A DNA stretch of 46,337 nucleotides from a virus, in the IMG/VR virus record IMGVR_UViG_3300037223_000132, positions 1-46,337 of that record; one strand, given 5' to 3'. A model generated the notes under the pieces. That model had not been told where the DNA came from and searched no databases. It saw only the letters and a program-made list of their open reading frames with translations. A program made the translations under genes and the position numbers. Below, in pieces: positions 21,443 to 30,100 of the stretch; the stretch's first letter is position 1, and each line of letters starts with the position of its first letter.

Positions 21443-21651
21443 ATCTTAAACGCAACCAGCTCAAGCAGCGCCTGGGCCCCGGCATCTGGATTGACCAGAA
21501 CGACAACTTGCACTTTTCGATTCCTGAATTACTCGCCCTCGTCGATCTGCCGGACACCCCGGAAAATCGCGCCGCAGTTCATGACATGCTCGTCGGGACG
21601 ATGCGTAAAGCTGGCATACCCGCAGTCGTCACTCGCGAGAAACCCGATTAA
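21439..21651 (+). CDS. Hypothetical protein (70 aa)
   Basis: A 70-residue protein starting MNLKRNQLKQRLGPGIWIDQ with HFSIPELLALVDLPDTPENR and a helical end (AVHDMLVGTMRKAGIPAVVT). The start at 21439 overlaps the upstream stop (ATGA). The domain is not recognised; the helix-turn-helix-like pairing of ELLALVDL with RAAVHDMLVGTMRKAG could be DNA-binding but is not convincing. Confidence 0.55.
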   Translation: MNLKRNQLKQRLGPGIWIDQNDNLHFSIPELLALVDLPDTPENRAAVHDMLVGTMRKAGIPAVVTREKPD

Positions 21652-21659
21652 CCAACGCC

Positions 21660-22001
21660 ATGAGCCGGATGCCGACCTTTTACAACCCGCTGTGCGGCGG
21701 CATGCCGCTCTTTTGGGGCGACGAACAGACCGGCGAACTGCCGCGCGCCGTGCGCCATTATGTCAAGCTGGCCGCTGGCCTGGACGAAACGCCGCTAACG
21801 GAAGCCGAGGTGACCTTGCTGGCAGACTACTGCGTGTATTTCATCCACGCGCCCTGCTGGGCGATGGACTTTGATGGAGGCATAAGCCCATTTCTCAAAG
21901 AGGTGCAAGCCCTCCGCGAAAAGGCCAAAACACTGACCACCTACGACGCCATCCGGCAATGGAACGCCGAGGCTTCCGAACTGGCCATTGACCCGTTTTG
22001 A
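21660..22001 (+). CDS. Hypothetical protein, last gene of rightward module
   Basis: A 113-residue protein starting MSRMPTFYNPLCGGMPLFWG. ARHYVK-type helix and GLDETPLTEAEVTLLADYCV, YFIHAPCWAMDFDGG suggest an all-helical fold. Small proteins with a similar TEAEV-x-L-x-DYxxYyihaP sequence are seen in phages and mobile elements of several phyla, with no known function. It ends directly at a terminator hairpin. Confidence 0.6.
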   Translation: MSRMPTFYNPLCGGMPLFWGDEQTGELPRAVRHYVKLAAGLDETPLTEAEVTLLADYCVYFIHAPCWAMDFDGGISPFLKEVQALREKAKTLTTYDAIRQWNAEASELAIDPF

Positions 22002-22030
22002 GAGGCGGGGAGAATGAGACTCCCAGCCTC
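22002..22030 (+). terminator. Terminator hairpin ending the rightward module
   Basis: GAGGC (22002-22006) and GGGAG (22008-22012) pair with CTCCC (22020-22024) and GCCTC (22026-22030) around a 7-base loop, with one internal mismatch. The hairpin abuts the stop codon of the last gene. The flanking TTTT and AAAATTT extend the stem but leave only a short U-run, so termination may be partial. It separates the rightward operon from the attP/int region. Confidence 0.6.
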
Positions 22031-22036
22031 AAAATT

Positions 22037-22236
22037 TCTATCCGTTTCTATCAAAAACAACGCATCGCCTTGCATCTATCCGCATTCTATCAACTCACTA
22101 AACCATTGAAAACATTGATTATCTGCGTTTCATTGGCTTTGCTAAAACGCAAAATCGGAGTTCAAATCTCCCCGCCCCGACCATATTTTACTAGGGTTTC
22201 GTGAGGGCTTGACAAAATTCTATCCGTAATCTATCA
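22037..22236. repeat. Three arm-type repeats TCTATCCG-N2/3-TCTATCA flanking attP
   Basis: Three direct copies: 22037-22053 (2-base spacer), 22075-22092 and 22219-22236 (3-base spacers). Each consists of two TCTATC half-sites about one helical turn apart. Two copies lie left and one right of the tRNA-like core, which is how arm sites for tyrosine integrase N-terminal domains are arranged. The right copy overlaps the predicted int promoter. Confidence 0.65.
22157..22183 (+). other. attP core: 3' end of a tRNA-Pro-like gene
   Basis: Bases 22157-22183 read as the 3' part of a T arm (GGAGTTCAAATCTCC), the acceptor strand CGCCCCG, discriminator A and CCA. No 5' part of a tRNA is nearby, so this is not a tRNA gene but a copied 3' end, the usual form of a phage attachment core that restores the host tRNA on integration. 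The acceptor CGCCCCG with A73 points to tRNA-Pro. It lies 64 bp before int. Confidence 0.7.
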
Positions 22237-22237
22237 T
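22209..22237 (+). promoter_or_regulatory. Integrase promoter
   Basis: TTGACA (22209-22214), exactly 17 bases, and TATCAT (22232-22237) make a near-consensus sigma70 promoter. The expected start is about 22244, only a few bases before the ATG at 22247, so the transcript is nearly leaderless. The spacer and -10 are occupied by the right-hand arm repeat, so integrase bound there should repress its own synthesis. Confidence 0.65.
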
Positions 22238-22246
22238 TGCAACAAG

Positions 22247-23491
22247 ATGAAGATTGACGCAAACGAAACCATCCAAGTGAAGCGCAGCGGGGTCACTGCC
22301 TTGATCCGTCCCACACAAAAGGCTGATAAAACCTACTGGGTTGTTGATTATCGCGCCAACGGCAAGCGCAAGCTCGTGTGGCGTTCGACCGAAGAGGAGG
22401 CCAGATCGGCAGCCAGCGAAGCCTTGGACAAGATCTCCAAGGGCGAGTCCGCTGCCCTCGAACTCACCACCAGCGACCGCCAATTCTATCTTCGCGCGAT
22501 AGAAGCGCTGGCAGGCACAGGCAAGCATTTGGACGTGGCGGCCATGGAATACGCCGAGTGCCTGCGTGTCATGGGCGGCAAGGTGACGGTGCTGGAAGCA
22601 TGCCGCGAATGGATGAAGCGCAACGCGTCCATCGTCGCGACGATCAACGTTGCCGACGCCGCGGCAAAACTCCTGACGCAGATGGTTGCCGACGGCAAAA
22701 GCGTCTGGCGCATCAAGGCGATTTCCGCCGGCCTCAAGGCCATGGCTGAGCACTTTAACGGGCAGCCAGTCACCGACATCACGCCGGCGCAGATTTCCAG
22801 CTACCTGACCGGGCTCGACTTCGTAGCGCGCACCAAGAAAAATCACCGTGACGTCATCGGCTATTTCAACCGCTGGCTCTGCCTCCACAAATACCTGCCC
22901 AAAGACACTGACTGGCTCTACGGCGTCCAGGATTACGCCAAGGCGAAGGTCGGCGAAACCGCGATCTATACCCCTGACGAAATGCAGGCCATCCTAAAAG
23001 TCTGCAACGAGGACGAACTGGCCGCCATCGCCATCGGCGGTTTCACCGCCATGCGCCATTCTGAAATCTGCCGCCTCCAGTGGGAAAACATCCAACTCTC
23101 CGACAAGCCTGGCGAAAGTTGGATCGAGGTACTCGGCGGAAAAAACGAGCGTCATGGCCAACTGCGCCGCCTGGTGCCGGTCAGCGACAATCTGCGCGCC
23201 TGGCTGCGGACGTGCGTAAAACCGGCCGGCCCGGTCACCAAACTCGATTACGAGCAATCCACGAAACACTTGCCGCACCTGGTTGGCCGCGCGAAGGTCG
23301 CCTTCAAGCGCAACGCCTTCCGTCACTCCGGCATTTCCTACCGAGTGGCTCAGACCGGCGACGTCGCCCGAATCGCCGAGGAGTCCGGCAATTCCGTGGC
23401 CGTCATCCGCATGAACTACCTGCGCGTGGTCAAGCCCGATGAGGCGGCAAAATGGTTCAACGTTTACCCAGCCGATAAATCCACCCCATGA
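22247..23491 (+). CDS. int: Tyrosine-recombinase integrase
   Basis: A 414-residue protein that should integrate and excise the phage at the adjacent tRNA-Pro-type attP. Residues 1-70 look like an arm-binding beta domain (TYWVVDYRANGKRKLVWRST), 110-225 like the core-binding helices, and 240-400 like the catalytic domain. Seen are R270 in TAMRHSEICRL, K299 in LGGKNERHG, R359 in NAFRHSGISY and the Tyr nucleophile Y391 in RMNYLRVV. The usual His of HxxR is Asn356 and the next His/Trp position is Asn382 (GNSVAV). Such N-substituted forms are familiar from PVC-group integrases, so it is probably active. Its stop overlaps the next gene (ATGA). Confidence 0.88.
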   Translation: MKIDANETIQVKRSGVTALIRPTQKADKTYWVVDYRANGKRKLVWRSTEEEARSAASEALDKISKGESAALELTTSDRQFYLRAIEALAGTGKHLDVAAMEYAECLRVMGGKVTVLEACREWMKRNASIVATINVADAAAKLLTQMVADGKSVWRIKAISAGLKAMAEHFNGQPVTDITPAQISSYLTGLDFVARTKKNHRDVIGYFNRWLCLHKYLPKDTDWLYGVQDYAKAKVGETAIYTPDEMQAILKVCNEDELAAIAIGGFTAMRHSEICRLQWENIQLSDKPGESWIEVLGGKNERHGQLRRLVPVSDNLRAWLRTCVKPAGPVTKLDYEQSTKHLPHLVGRAKVAFKRNAFRHSGISYRVAQTGDVARIAEESGNSVAVIRMNYLRVVKPDEAAKWFNVYPADKSTP

Positions 23492-23934
23492 GACCTGTAA
23501 CACAAATTACTTCCACTGTTGCCGTGGTCGGCAGCTTACTGGTATCCGGCTGCTCGGCGTTCCGGCCCATCCACCAAACAGTCAACATTGTCGCGTTTCC
23601 AGAAGACGCCACACTCGTCGTAAACGGCAAGAAATATCAGCCGCCGGCGCAAATCAGTGTCATGCGCGACCAAGAGGTAGCAATTCAGTGTTTCAAGGAG
23701 GGCTACGCGCCATACAACCACACGATCGGCACCCACATGAATGGCATCGGAGCGCTCGATGTCGTCGGCACAGTCTTTTTCCTCTTTCCAGTCCTCGGGC
23801 TGTTCGCACCTGGTGCGCACTCGCTCGACCAGACCGACGTAAATATAACGCTCTACGAGCGCGGGCACGAGCCGCCACCGTGCCCACCCGCAACGGACGT
23901 GCCAACCACAGCATTTCCAGCGCGCCACAAATGA
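23488..23934 (+). CDS. Lipoprotein with PEGA-like domain
   Basis: A 148-residue protein with a signal peptide and lipobox LVSGC (Cys22), so probably a membrane-anchored lipoprotein. Residues 38-80 (EDATLVVNGKKYQPPAQISV, QEVAIQCFKEGYAPYNHT) match the rhythm of a PEGA-type beta repeat. A hydrophobic stretch follows at about 92-107 (VVGTVFFLFPVLGLFAP), then a Pro-rich tail. It is translated by ATGA coupling from int and so is probably made when int is made. An envelope change in infected or lysogenic cells is inferred. Confidence 0.65.
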   Translation: MRPVTQITSTVAVVGSLLVSGCSAFRPIHQTVNIVAFPEDATLVVNGKKYQPPAQISVMRDQEVAIQCFKEGYAPYNHTIGTHMNGIGALDVVGTVFFLFPVLGLFAPGAHSLDQTDVNITLYERGHEPPPCPPATDVPTTAFPARHK

Positions 23935-23937
23935 TTT

Positions 23938-24144
23938 ATGGACACGCAAGAAACTGATGGCGCGCAGACTGCCTTTGGCGCTTTGCAAAGCCGATCCGAT
24001 TATTTCGAGCGCATGGCCATCAAGGAAAAAGATCGTGCCGATATGTGGCGTCTGGCCTTTTGGTGCCTGTTCGTTTTTGCGGTCCTCTGCTGGGTCTACT
24101 CTCACCATTTTTACAATCCGGATGCCGGCCCCGACGGCCCGTAA
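23938..24144 (+). CDS. Small single-pass membrane protein
   Basis: A 68-residue protein: an N-terminal soluble helix (LQSRSDYFERMAIKEKDRAD), one membrane segment (LAFWCLFVFAVLCWVYSH, about 39-56) and a short Pro/Asp tail (FYNPDAGPDGP). It lies 3 bp after the lipoprotein gene and may work with it at the membrane. Its TAA directly abuts the TTA that is the complement of the opposite gene's stop, leaving no room for a terminator between the converging genes. Confidence 0.55.
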   Translation: MDTQETDGAQTAFGALQSRSDYFERMAIKEKDRADMWRLAFWCLFVFAVLCWVYSHHFYNPDAGPDGP

Positions 24145-27100
24145 TTATTTCCTCAGTGCATTGAACGCCGCAAGTCGCTGCCGCTGCTCGGCTCGCGCCT
24201 GCTGGTACGTCGCCTTTTGCTGGGGTGTGAGGCTATTAAAAAACTGCGTCTCGCGAGTCTGGTTCCCGGTGAATGGCACCGTGCGGTCATAGCGCGCGGC
24301 AATCTGATCCGCTGTGCGCCCGTTCGCTTTAAGCTCGTCGTAGGCCGCCTGAGCCTGCTTGGTTGCGCCGGCATCGAGCAAGTTATCCAGACCGCGGTAT
24401 GCGCTGGGGCGCCCTCCGGAACTGTCCCGATTCTTCTGGTAGTTGACCGCCTTAGGGTCACTGCTGTTGAGGTTGAATTTCCTCGCCAGATTCCAGACAT
24501 CCCCCGTGGCGTTCTGCTTTGTCCCTTGCACTCCGAACGTTGCTGCGGCGACCTGGCCGAGTCCGGTTTGGCCCTTCTTTGCACCGCCGATAAAGCCATC
24601 CAAAGCCATCGGCGTCATCCATTCGGCTGTGTCCTTGGCTACGGTGCTAAAGGCCTTCAGCAGCGGATTGTCACTACTGAAAAGACCATCCTTGTCTTGC
24701 CCGGTGAAAGTGTCCTTACCGGTCACCGCCTCAATCCCCGTTTTCAGCGCATAACCCATCCGCCCGCTAATGAAAGGGATGCCGTGCTGATCAAACGATC
24801 CTAGCCCAAGGAGATCCCGCGCCAGGTTGGCCGCGTCGGACACGATGAATCTGGCGTGGTAGGCGCGTTTGCCGATCACGACCGAATCCCAGTTTTTGGG
24901 TTCAAAATGAGGGTCGTGGTTGTCACTGAACGTGGCGTTCAACACACGAGCCAACGCGTACACCCCCGCCGCCTGCGCGAGCAAGAAAACCCGTTGCTCT
25001 TGATTGTAGGGCTTGAATGCCTGACCGATCACTTTGGCGCGAGAGATAAGAAAGTCCGGCGCCACCATTGCCAGGCGCATCACCCCAATGGTGTTTTTGC
25101 TCGTGCCCATCAACCGCCAGTTCTGGCCGCCGAAGGCCGCGTCCATCTGGCGGCCGGTCAACTCGCCGATCTGCTCAGGGTTGAGCTTGCCGGCGTAGCG
25201 CGCCTCATTGCGCGCCAGGACCGCAAGACCGACCTTCATTTTGAGGCGGGGAATATACTCGTTGAACGTGAAGTTATTCATCCGCACCAGCGCCGCGCCC
25301 ACCCCGGGAACCTTTGCCCAGACGCCATGGTTGGAAGACAGGCCGTCCTCAAACATCTCGCGCGCGCGACCAAAGCCCAGCACCATGTTACGGTTGAGCA
25401 ACGCCTGTTTGGGATCTTGGAGGTCGAGCTGGAAATCATGCACGCTGGGCAGCACTCCGTGAAAGCTCGCATGCAGCGCCTCGGTGACCACGTGGAAGGG
25501 GCCGACGAACTTTGACGCCTTCAGGAATGATCCCAGCTGCAGCGCCCGATAAGCTCCCCCCTCGAGCATGGACCGCGTTTCGCCAGGCATCAGCTTGCGC
25601 GTCCATTTGGGCGTCTCCAGCTCGTTTTTGACGTCGTTGTAATAGTCCGGGTGAATCAGCATGTCGCCCTTGGATAGGATTGGATTGCCAGCGGAGTCCT
25701 TGCTCACAAACTTCCAGTCCTTGAGCGACGGATGATCGAGCGCGCGGTAAGGCCGACCGTCTGCGGTGACCGCATCCTTCGCGGCTGACTTTGCGTCAAC
25801 GAAAGTCGCGGTTCCTTCGCCGATACGCCCCTGTGCCGCTTTCCCGCTGATCCTGACAACCGGCGCCCCGTCCTGGGCCCGCGCCTCTTGCAGCGCGCCA
25901 ACCCAACCTCGGCTGCCCAGCGCCTTGTGAAACGCCTCGTCGTACACCGTGACCAGGTGCGCGATGTCGAGATTCTCGGGCACACCCTTGGCCATGATGC
26001 CATCAAAGTAACTCGGCGTCTGGCGCTGCAATGAAAAGAACGGGTCGCGCGTGTCGAGCGTGGCGTAGGGATTCCCCGCGTTGCCGCGGCCGCCCTGCCC
26101 TTCCGGGCCCGGAGCCTGCTCCACATCGGGCCGCGTCTTCCAGCGCTGCGGCACGCCGTAATCCTGGCGGCCGTCCTTGATGAGGCCGGTTTTCAGGGCG
26201 TCATCGAGCTTGGCGGCAAACTCGGCCTTCACCTGCAACGCAATCCGTTTTTCGTCCGGCGTCAACTTTGCCGCCGCGTCCCAAATGGGTTGGTATTCGT
26301 CCGGCACGGCGTCGCGCTGGAATTTTAGCAGACCGTCGTCCCCGTCGGCATCGAGCCAGACGGACATGGCCTTGCGCCGGACCGCCAGCGGCACCTTGTC
26401 CGTGAGCGCTTTGGCGTACTGGTAATTCGCCACCCCGGTTTGTTGGTCGTAGGCAATCCAGGATTTCTTGGCCGCCCGGTAATCGTCATCGAGGGGTGGA
26501 CGCTTCATCGTCTCCACTCCCGCTCTCCACGCCGCCTGCGCCCGCACCATGGCTTTACTGACCGTGTCCTTCATGCCGCTTACCGTCTCGGCAAAGCGTC
26601 GACCTAGCGCCAATCGCTCCGCGAGGGTGCCCTTTGGCGAATCAAATTTGTTCGCCCTCAGCCAGTCCGTCATTTTGTCGAGCGTGCGACCGGCACCCTG
26701 ATTGGAAAGCTCGGCCATTTTCGGCAACCGTCCGTCGTCCATCATCTGGCTTGTGATTCGGTCCACCATCTTTGGCGCGAGCCGGTTCGTGCGTGACAAC
26801 TCCGCGCCGGCCGCCACGGCCTGGTTGGCCAGTTGCTCGAGCCGCCTCGCCGCCGGCTCGCCGAGTTTCGCCGAGACCTCGGCCGGATTGGGGAAATCAT
26901 CCGGACTAACCGTCTTGCCCATCGGCTTGAGGATCTGGTTGGCCTCGGACAGTGCCTGGTGCTGCTTCAAGATTTGCTCGGCCACATAGTCAGGGTGGAT
27001 CGCCAACTCATCGCGCAGCGTCCGGTAGCGCGCCGCGGCTTTCGCTGCGCCTTGTTTGTAATCGGCTTGGGACTGCCCTGGCTTGGGTACGGTAGCGGCC

Positions 27101-30100
27101 TTCAAGGCGTCGTCCGCCTGATCCATTTCAGCTTTGACGTCAGCCAGTGGGCGCGGTTGGCCGCCAGAGGCAAAATGAATGTCGCCACCATCATTGACGC
27201 CAAAAATTTGTTGTGCTACGTTTCTTATAACTCCAGGTGCTCCGGAGTGCAGACCTTGCCCCGGTCTCGAAGGCGCCTGGAGCTTTTCATTTTCCACCAC
27301 TTCATGCACGTATAACCGCTGGGTGTGGGCATCACGACGCACCAGCATGAAGGCCGTTTTGGCATTCCCGCCAATCTCCACTGGCGCACCTAAAATGTAA
27401 GCATCCATTTGCGGCCCTGTCTCCCGCGAAACCAAAGCCCCGCGTTCCACCAAGTCAGGCAAAGCTGCCACTGCCGCCACCTTCGTGCGGCTCATTCCGT
27501 GCGAAAGTGAATTTTTGATGGCACGGTCGTCGATCTGTACCTGGCCAATCTCCGCATTGTCCGCCGACTGGCGCAGATGCGTTCGCGCCCAATCCACGAT
27601 TGCGGCGATGCCACCGGTTTTTGGCACTTCCTCGCCGGTAATTTTTACCGGATCGACGGCGCGCAACTTGGCTTGCAATCGCTCTGGTGTGTCCACCAGT
27701 GTTGATTTCCCCTGGTCGCCGGAGGCAGCGCGCGCCGACACATCTCCCCGCGCGCCTTGCCAGTTGTCGCGATTGCGCAGGAACTCCATGGCGGCGTCCT
27801 TGAGCTTGCCACGGGCGCTGGCTGGCAGATCCACGCCCAGCGTGCGCTTGATGACATTTCGGACGACGTCATAGAGCCGCGAGAAAACGCCCCGGTTGGC
27901 GTCAGCCTTGATCAGGCGCGCAATGGCCGCCTCTTCGCGGATAGTCGCCGGGTCGGTCGGCAGCCCTTGCGCTTGCCGCTTCTGAAACTCTGTCCGCATC
28001 TCATCAGGCGTGACCAGATCGCGGATGGCTTGCCATGCGCCCTGCACGGCCGGGTCGTGCCAGACGCCGTGAAAGCCCTCCTCGAGGATCACTTGCGCTG
28101 CCCGCTCCGGGGTGGAGATCTGCGCCGCATTGACCACGATCTTGTTGCGCCCTTCGATGCGCGCACCCCATGGCGCGGTTTCGTCGCGGACCACGCGGAT
28201 ACCATCTGGCAGCTTGTCCGTTCCCAGAAACTTGGTGATGGCGTCGGTCACCGGCTGAGTCTCCAGCCCGCGTCTTTCGCCACCGGCGAACAGGCTGCCC
28301 TGCCCGCTCTTGTCCTGGCGCGTGGTGGCGCCTTCACGTCCGCCAAACAGTTCGGCATTCGAGTCCAGGCTCGCGCCGGCAAGCTTGGCTTTGGCTTGCT
28401 CAAGCATCTGTGCTTTAGCCTCACGCGCCGCCGCTGCTGACTTCTCGTTTTTTTCGCGTGTGTTTTGGTCCGCTGCAGATTCAGGCTGGTCGAAGAAGTC
28501 GCCGGTGGCGAATTTGAATTGGCCTTGTGGATCTGCCTTGCGGCTTTGGTGCTCGTCGAGGCGCGCGGCAATTTGCTGGATGGCATCGCCGCTGCCCTGC
28601 AAACGTCGTTCCCAGGCGACTTGCAGCGGGCCATTCAGCTTGTTTTTGCTGACGGGGTACTGTTTATCGTAGCGGGCTTGCTCGCGGTTATGCTCGTCAA
28701 CGATGTTTTGCAAACCGTTGGGTTCGTCGGATCGGACCGCCTCGGCCGCGTTCAAAAGTGTCTGCCGGTATTGGTCGAGATAGGCGAGATTGCCTCGGGC
28801 GTTCGCGGCGGGTTTACCGCCCGTCGGATTATTGCCGATTGTGAGGCCTTCCCAAGGGGACGATTTGCGAGCCTTATTGATACCCGAGAGGACCGCGTCC
28901 GCGTCGGCTAGTAGCGCACTGGCAAGGTCGGTCGGCGCTTGGCCGGCTTGGCGTCCGGGCTGTTCCCGTCCAGCACCAGGCCTCGCTGCGGCTTGAGGCG
29001 GTAAGTTACTTTGCGCTTTAGCGGCTTCGGCTTCACGTTGAGAAGATACGCCCTGTTGCGTGCGTGCGTCAAGTGGTGTGGGCCGCTCCGGCTCCTCGCG
29101 CAGATAATCCCCCGCCGCGTGCTGGGTGTCACCCTTAACTATTGAGCCCTCGTCCATCCGCAAGCTGATGTTGCCATTGGCATCGCGCTCAATGCGCTGC
29201 GTGCCAAACCGGCTGCCGTCCTCGAGCGTGACACTTGTTACTGCGCCGGTGTCGTCGTGCTCGATGCCGTCCACGCGCATGCGCGTCCCGTCCAGCTTGA
29301 AGTAATCGCCCTGGGCGAGCGACTCCACCGGCACTTTCACAGTGCCATTTCCCGGCCTTGAATTGGTGCGCTTAAAATCTTCATCCTGCTGCTGCATGGT
29401 ATCGACCTGCTTCCCCTCCTTGGTCGCTTCCCGCCCGCTCTCGCGCTCGGCAAAGGCGTTAGAATATTTCGTGACCATGTCCCAAAGATCATTGGGACCA
29501 AAATTTTCACCGCGCAGCTGGCGCATAAAGTCCAGGTGATCGTCGAGCGCGCCGGCGCCGGCCTTGTTGGTGCGCTTGAAAACCTCGTTGGTGATGCCCG
29601 CTTTTTTGGCCGCGTCGTACGCCGCGCGGAATTTCTGTCCACCCACGCCGTAATTGTCCTCGTAGTTGTCCGGGAAAATCTGTTTGAGCTTGGCGTACTG
29701 GGTGCGCTCTTTTTCGGACAACACGCCACCTTGTTTGAGTTTGTTGCTCAGTCGCTGGAATTGCGCCTTGACGATACCATCGGGCAGGAAGGCGGGAATC
29801 TTGCCGAACTCGGAAGTCAGTTTAAAGAGGTCGCCATCGGCGTCTGTGAGGCCCTTGGAAAGTGGTGCCGCGCTGCGGACAGGATTTTCACCCGCCTCCG
29901 CCGTGATTGCCGGGCTGGGTTTAGCAGCCAGGGGAGCGCCTGTTTGCGCTTGGGTGCCCGGTGGGGCAGTGCCCACGGTGTCAGTTACGGGCGCGGCTGC
30001 CGCTACTGTCGCACCTTCCGGCGCGGCTGGCAACGGTTTGTTTTCCGACGGCGCTACAGGGGCACCTTCCGGCGGTGTAGCAGCCTCCTCGGGTGGCTTG

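Noticed and set aside
22157-22183. A complete tRNA gene before int
   Set aside because: Only the 3' T-arm and acceptor strand are present; no D arm, anticodon arm or 5' acceptor strand occurs nearby, so it is an attachment core.
22037-22236. CRISPR array
   Set aside because: Only three irregularly spaced 17-18 bp repeats with no spacer-like units or cas genes; their relation to attP fits arm sites.
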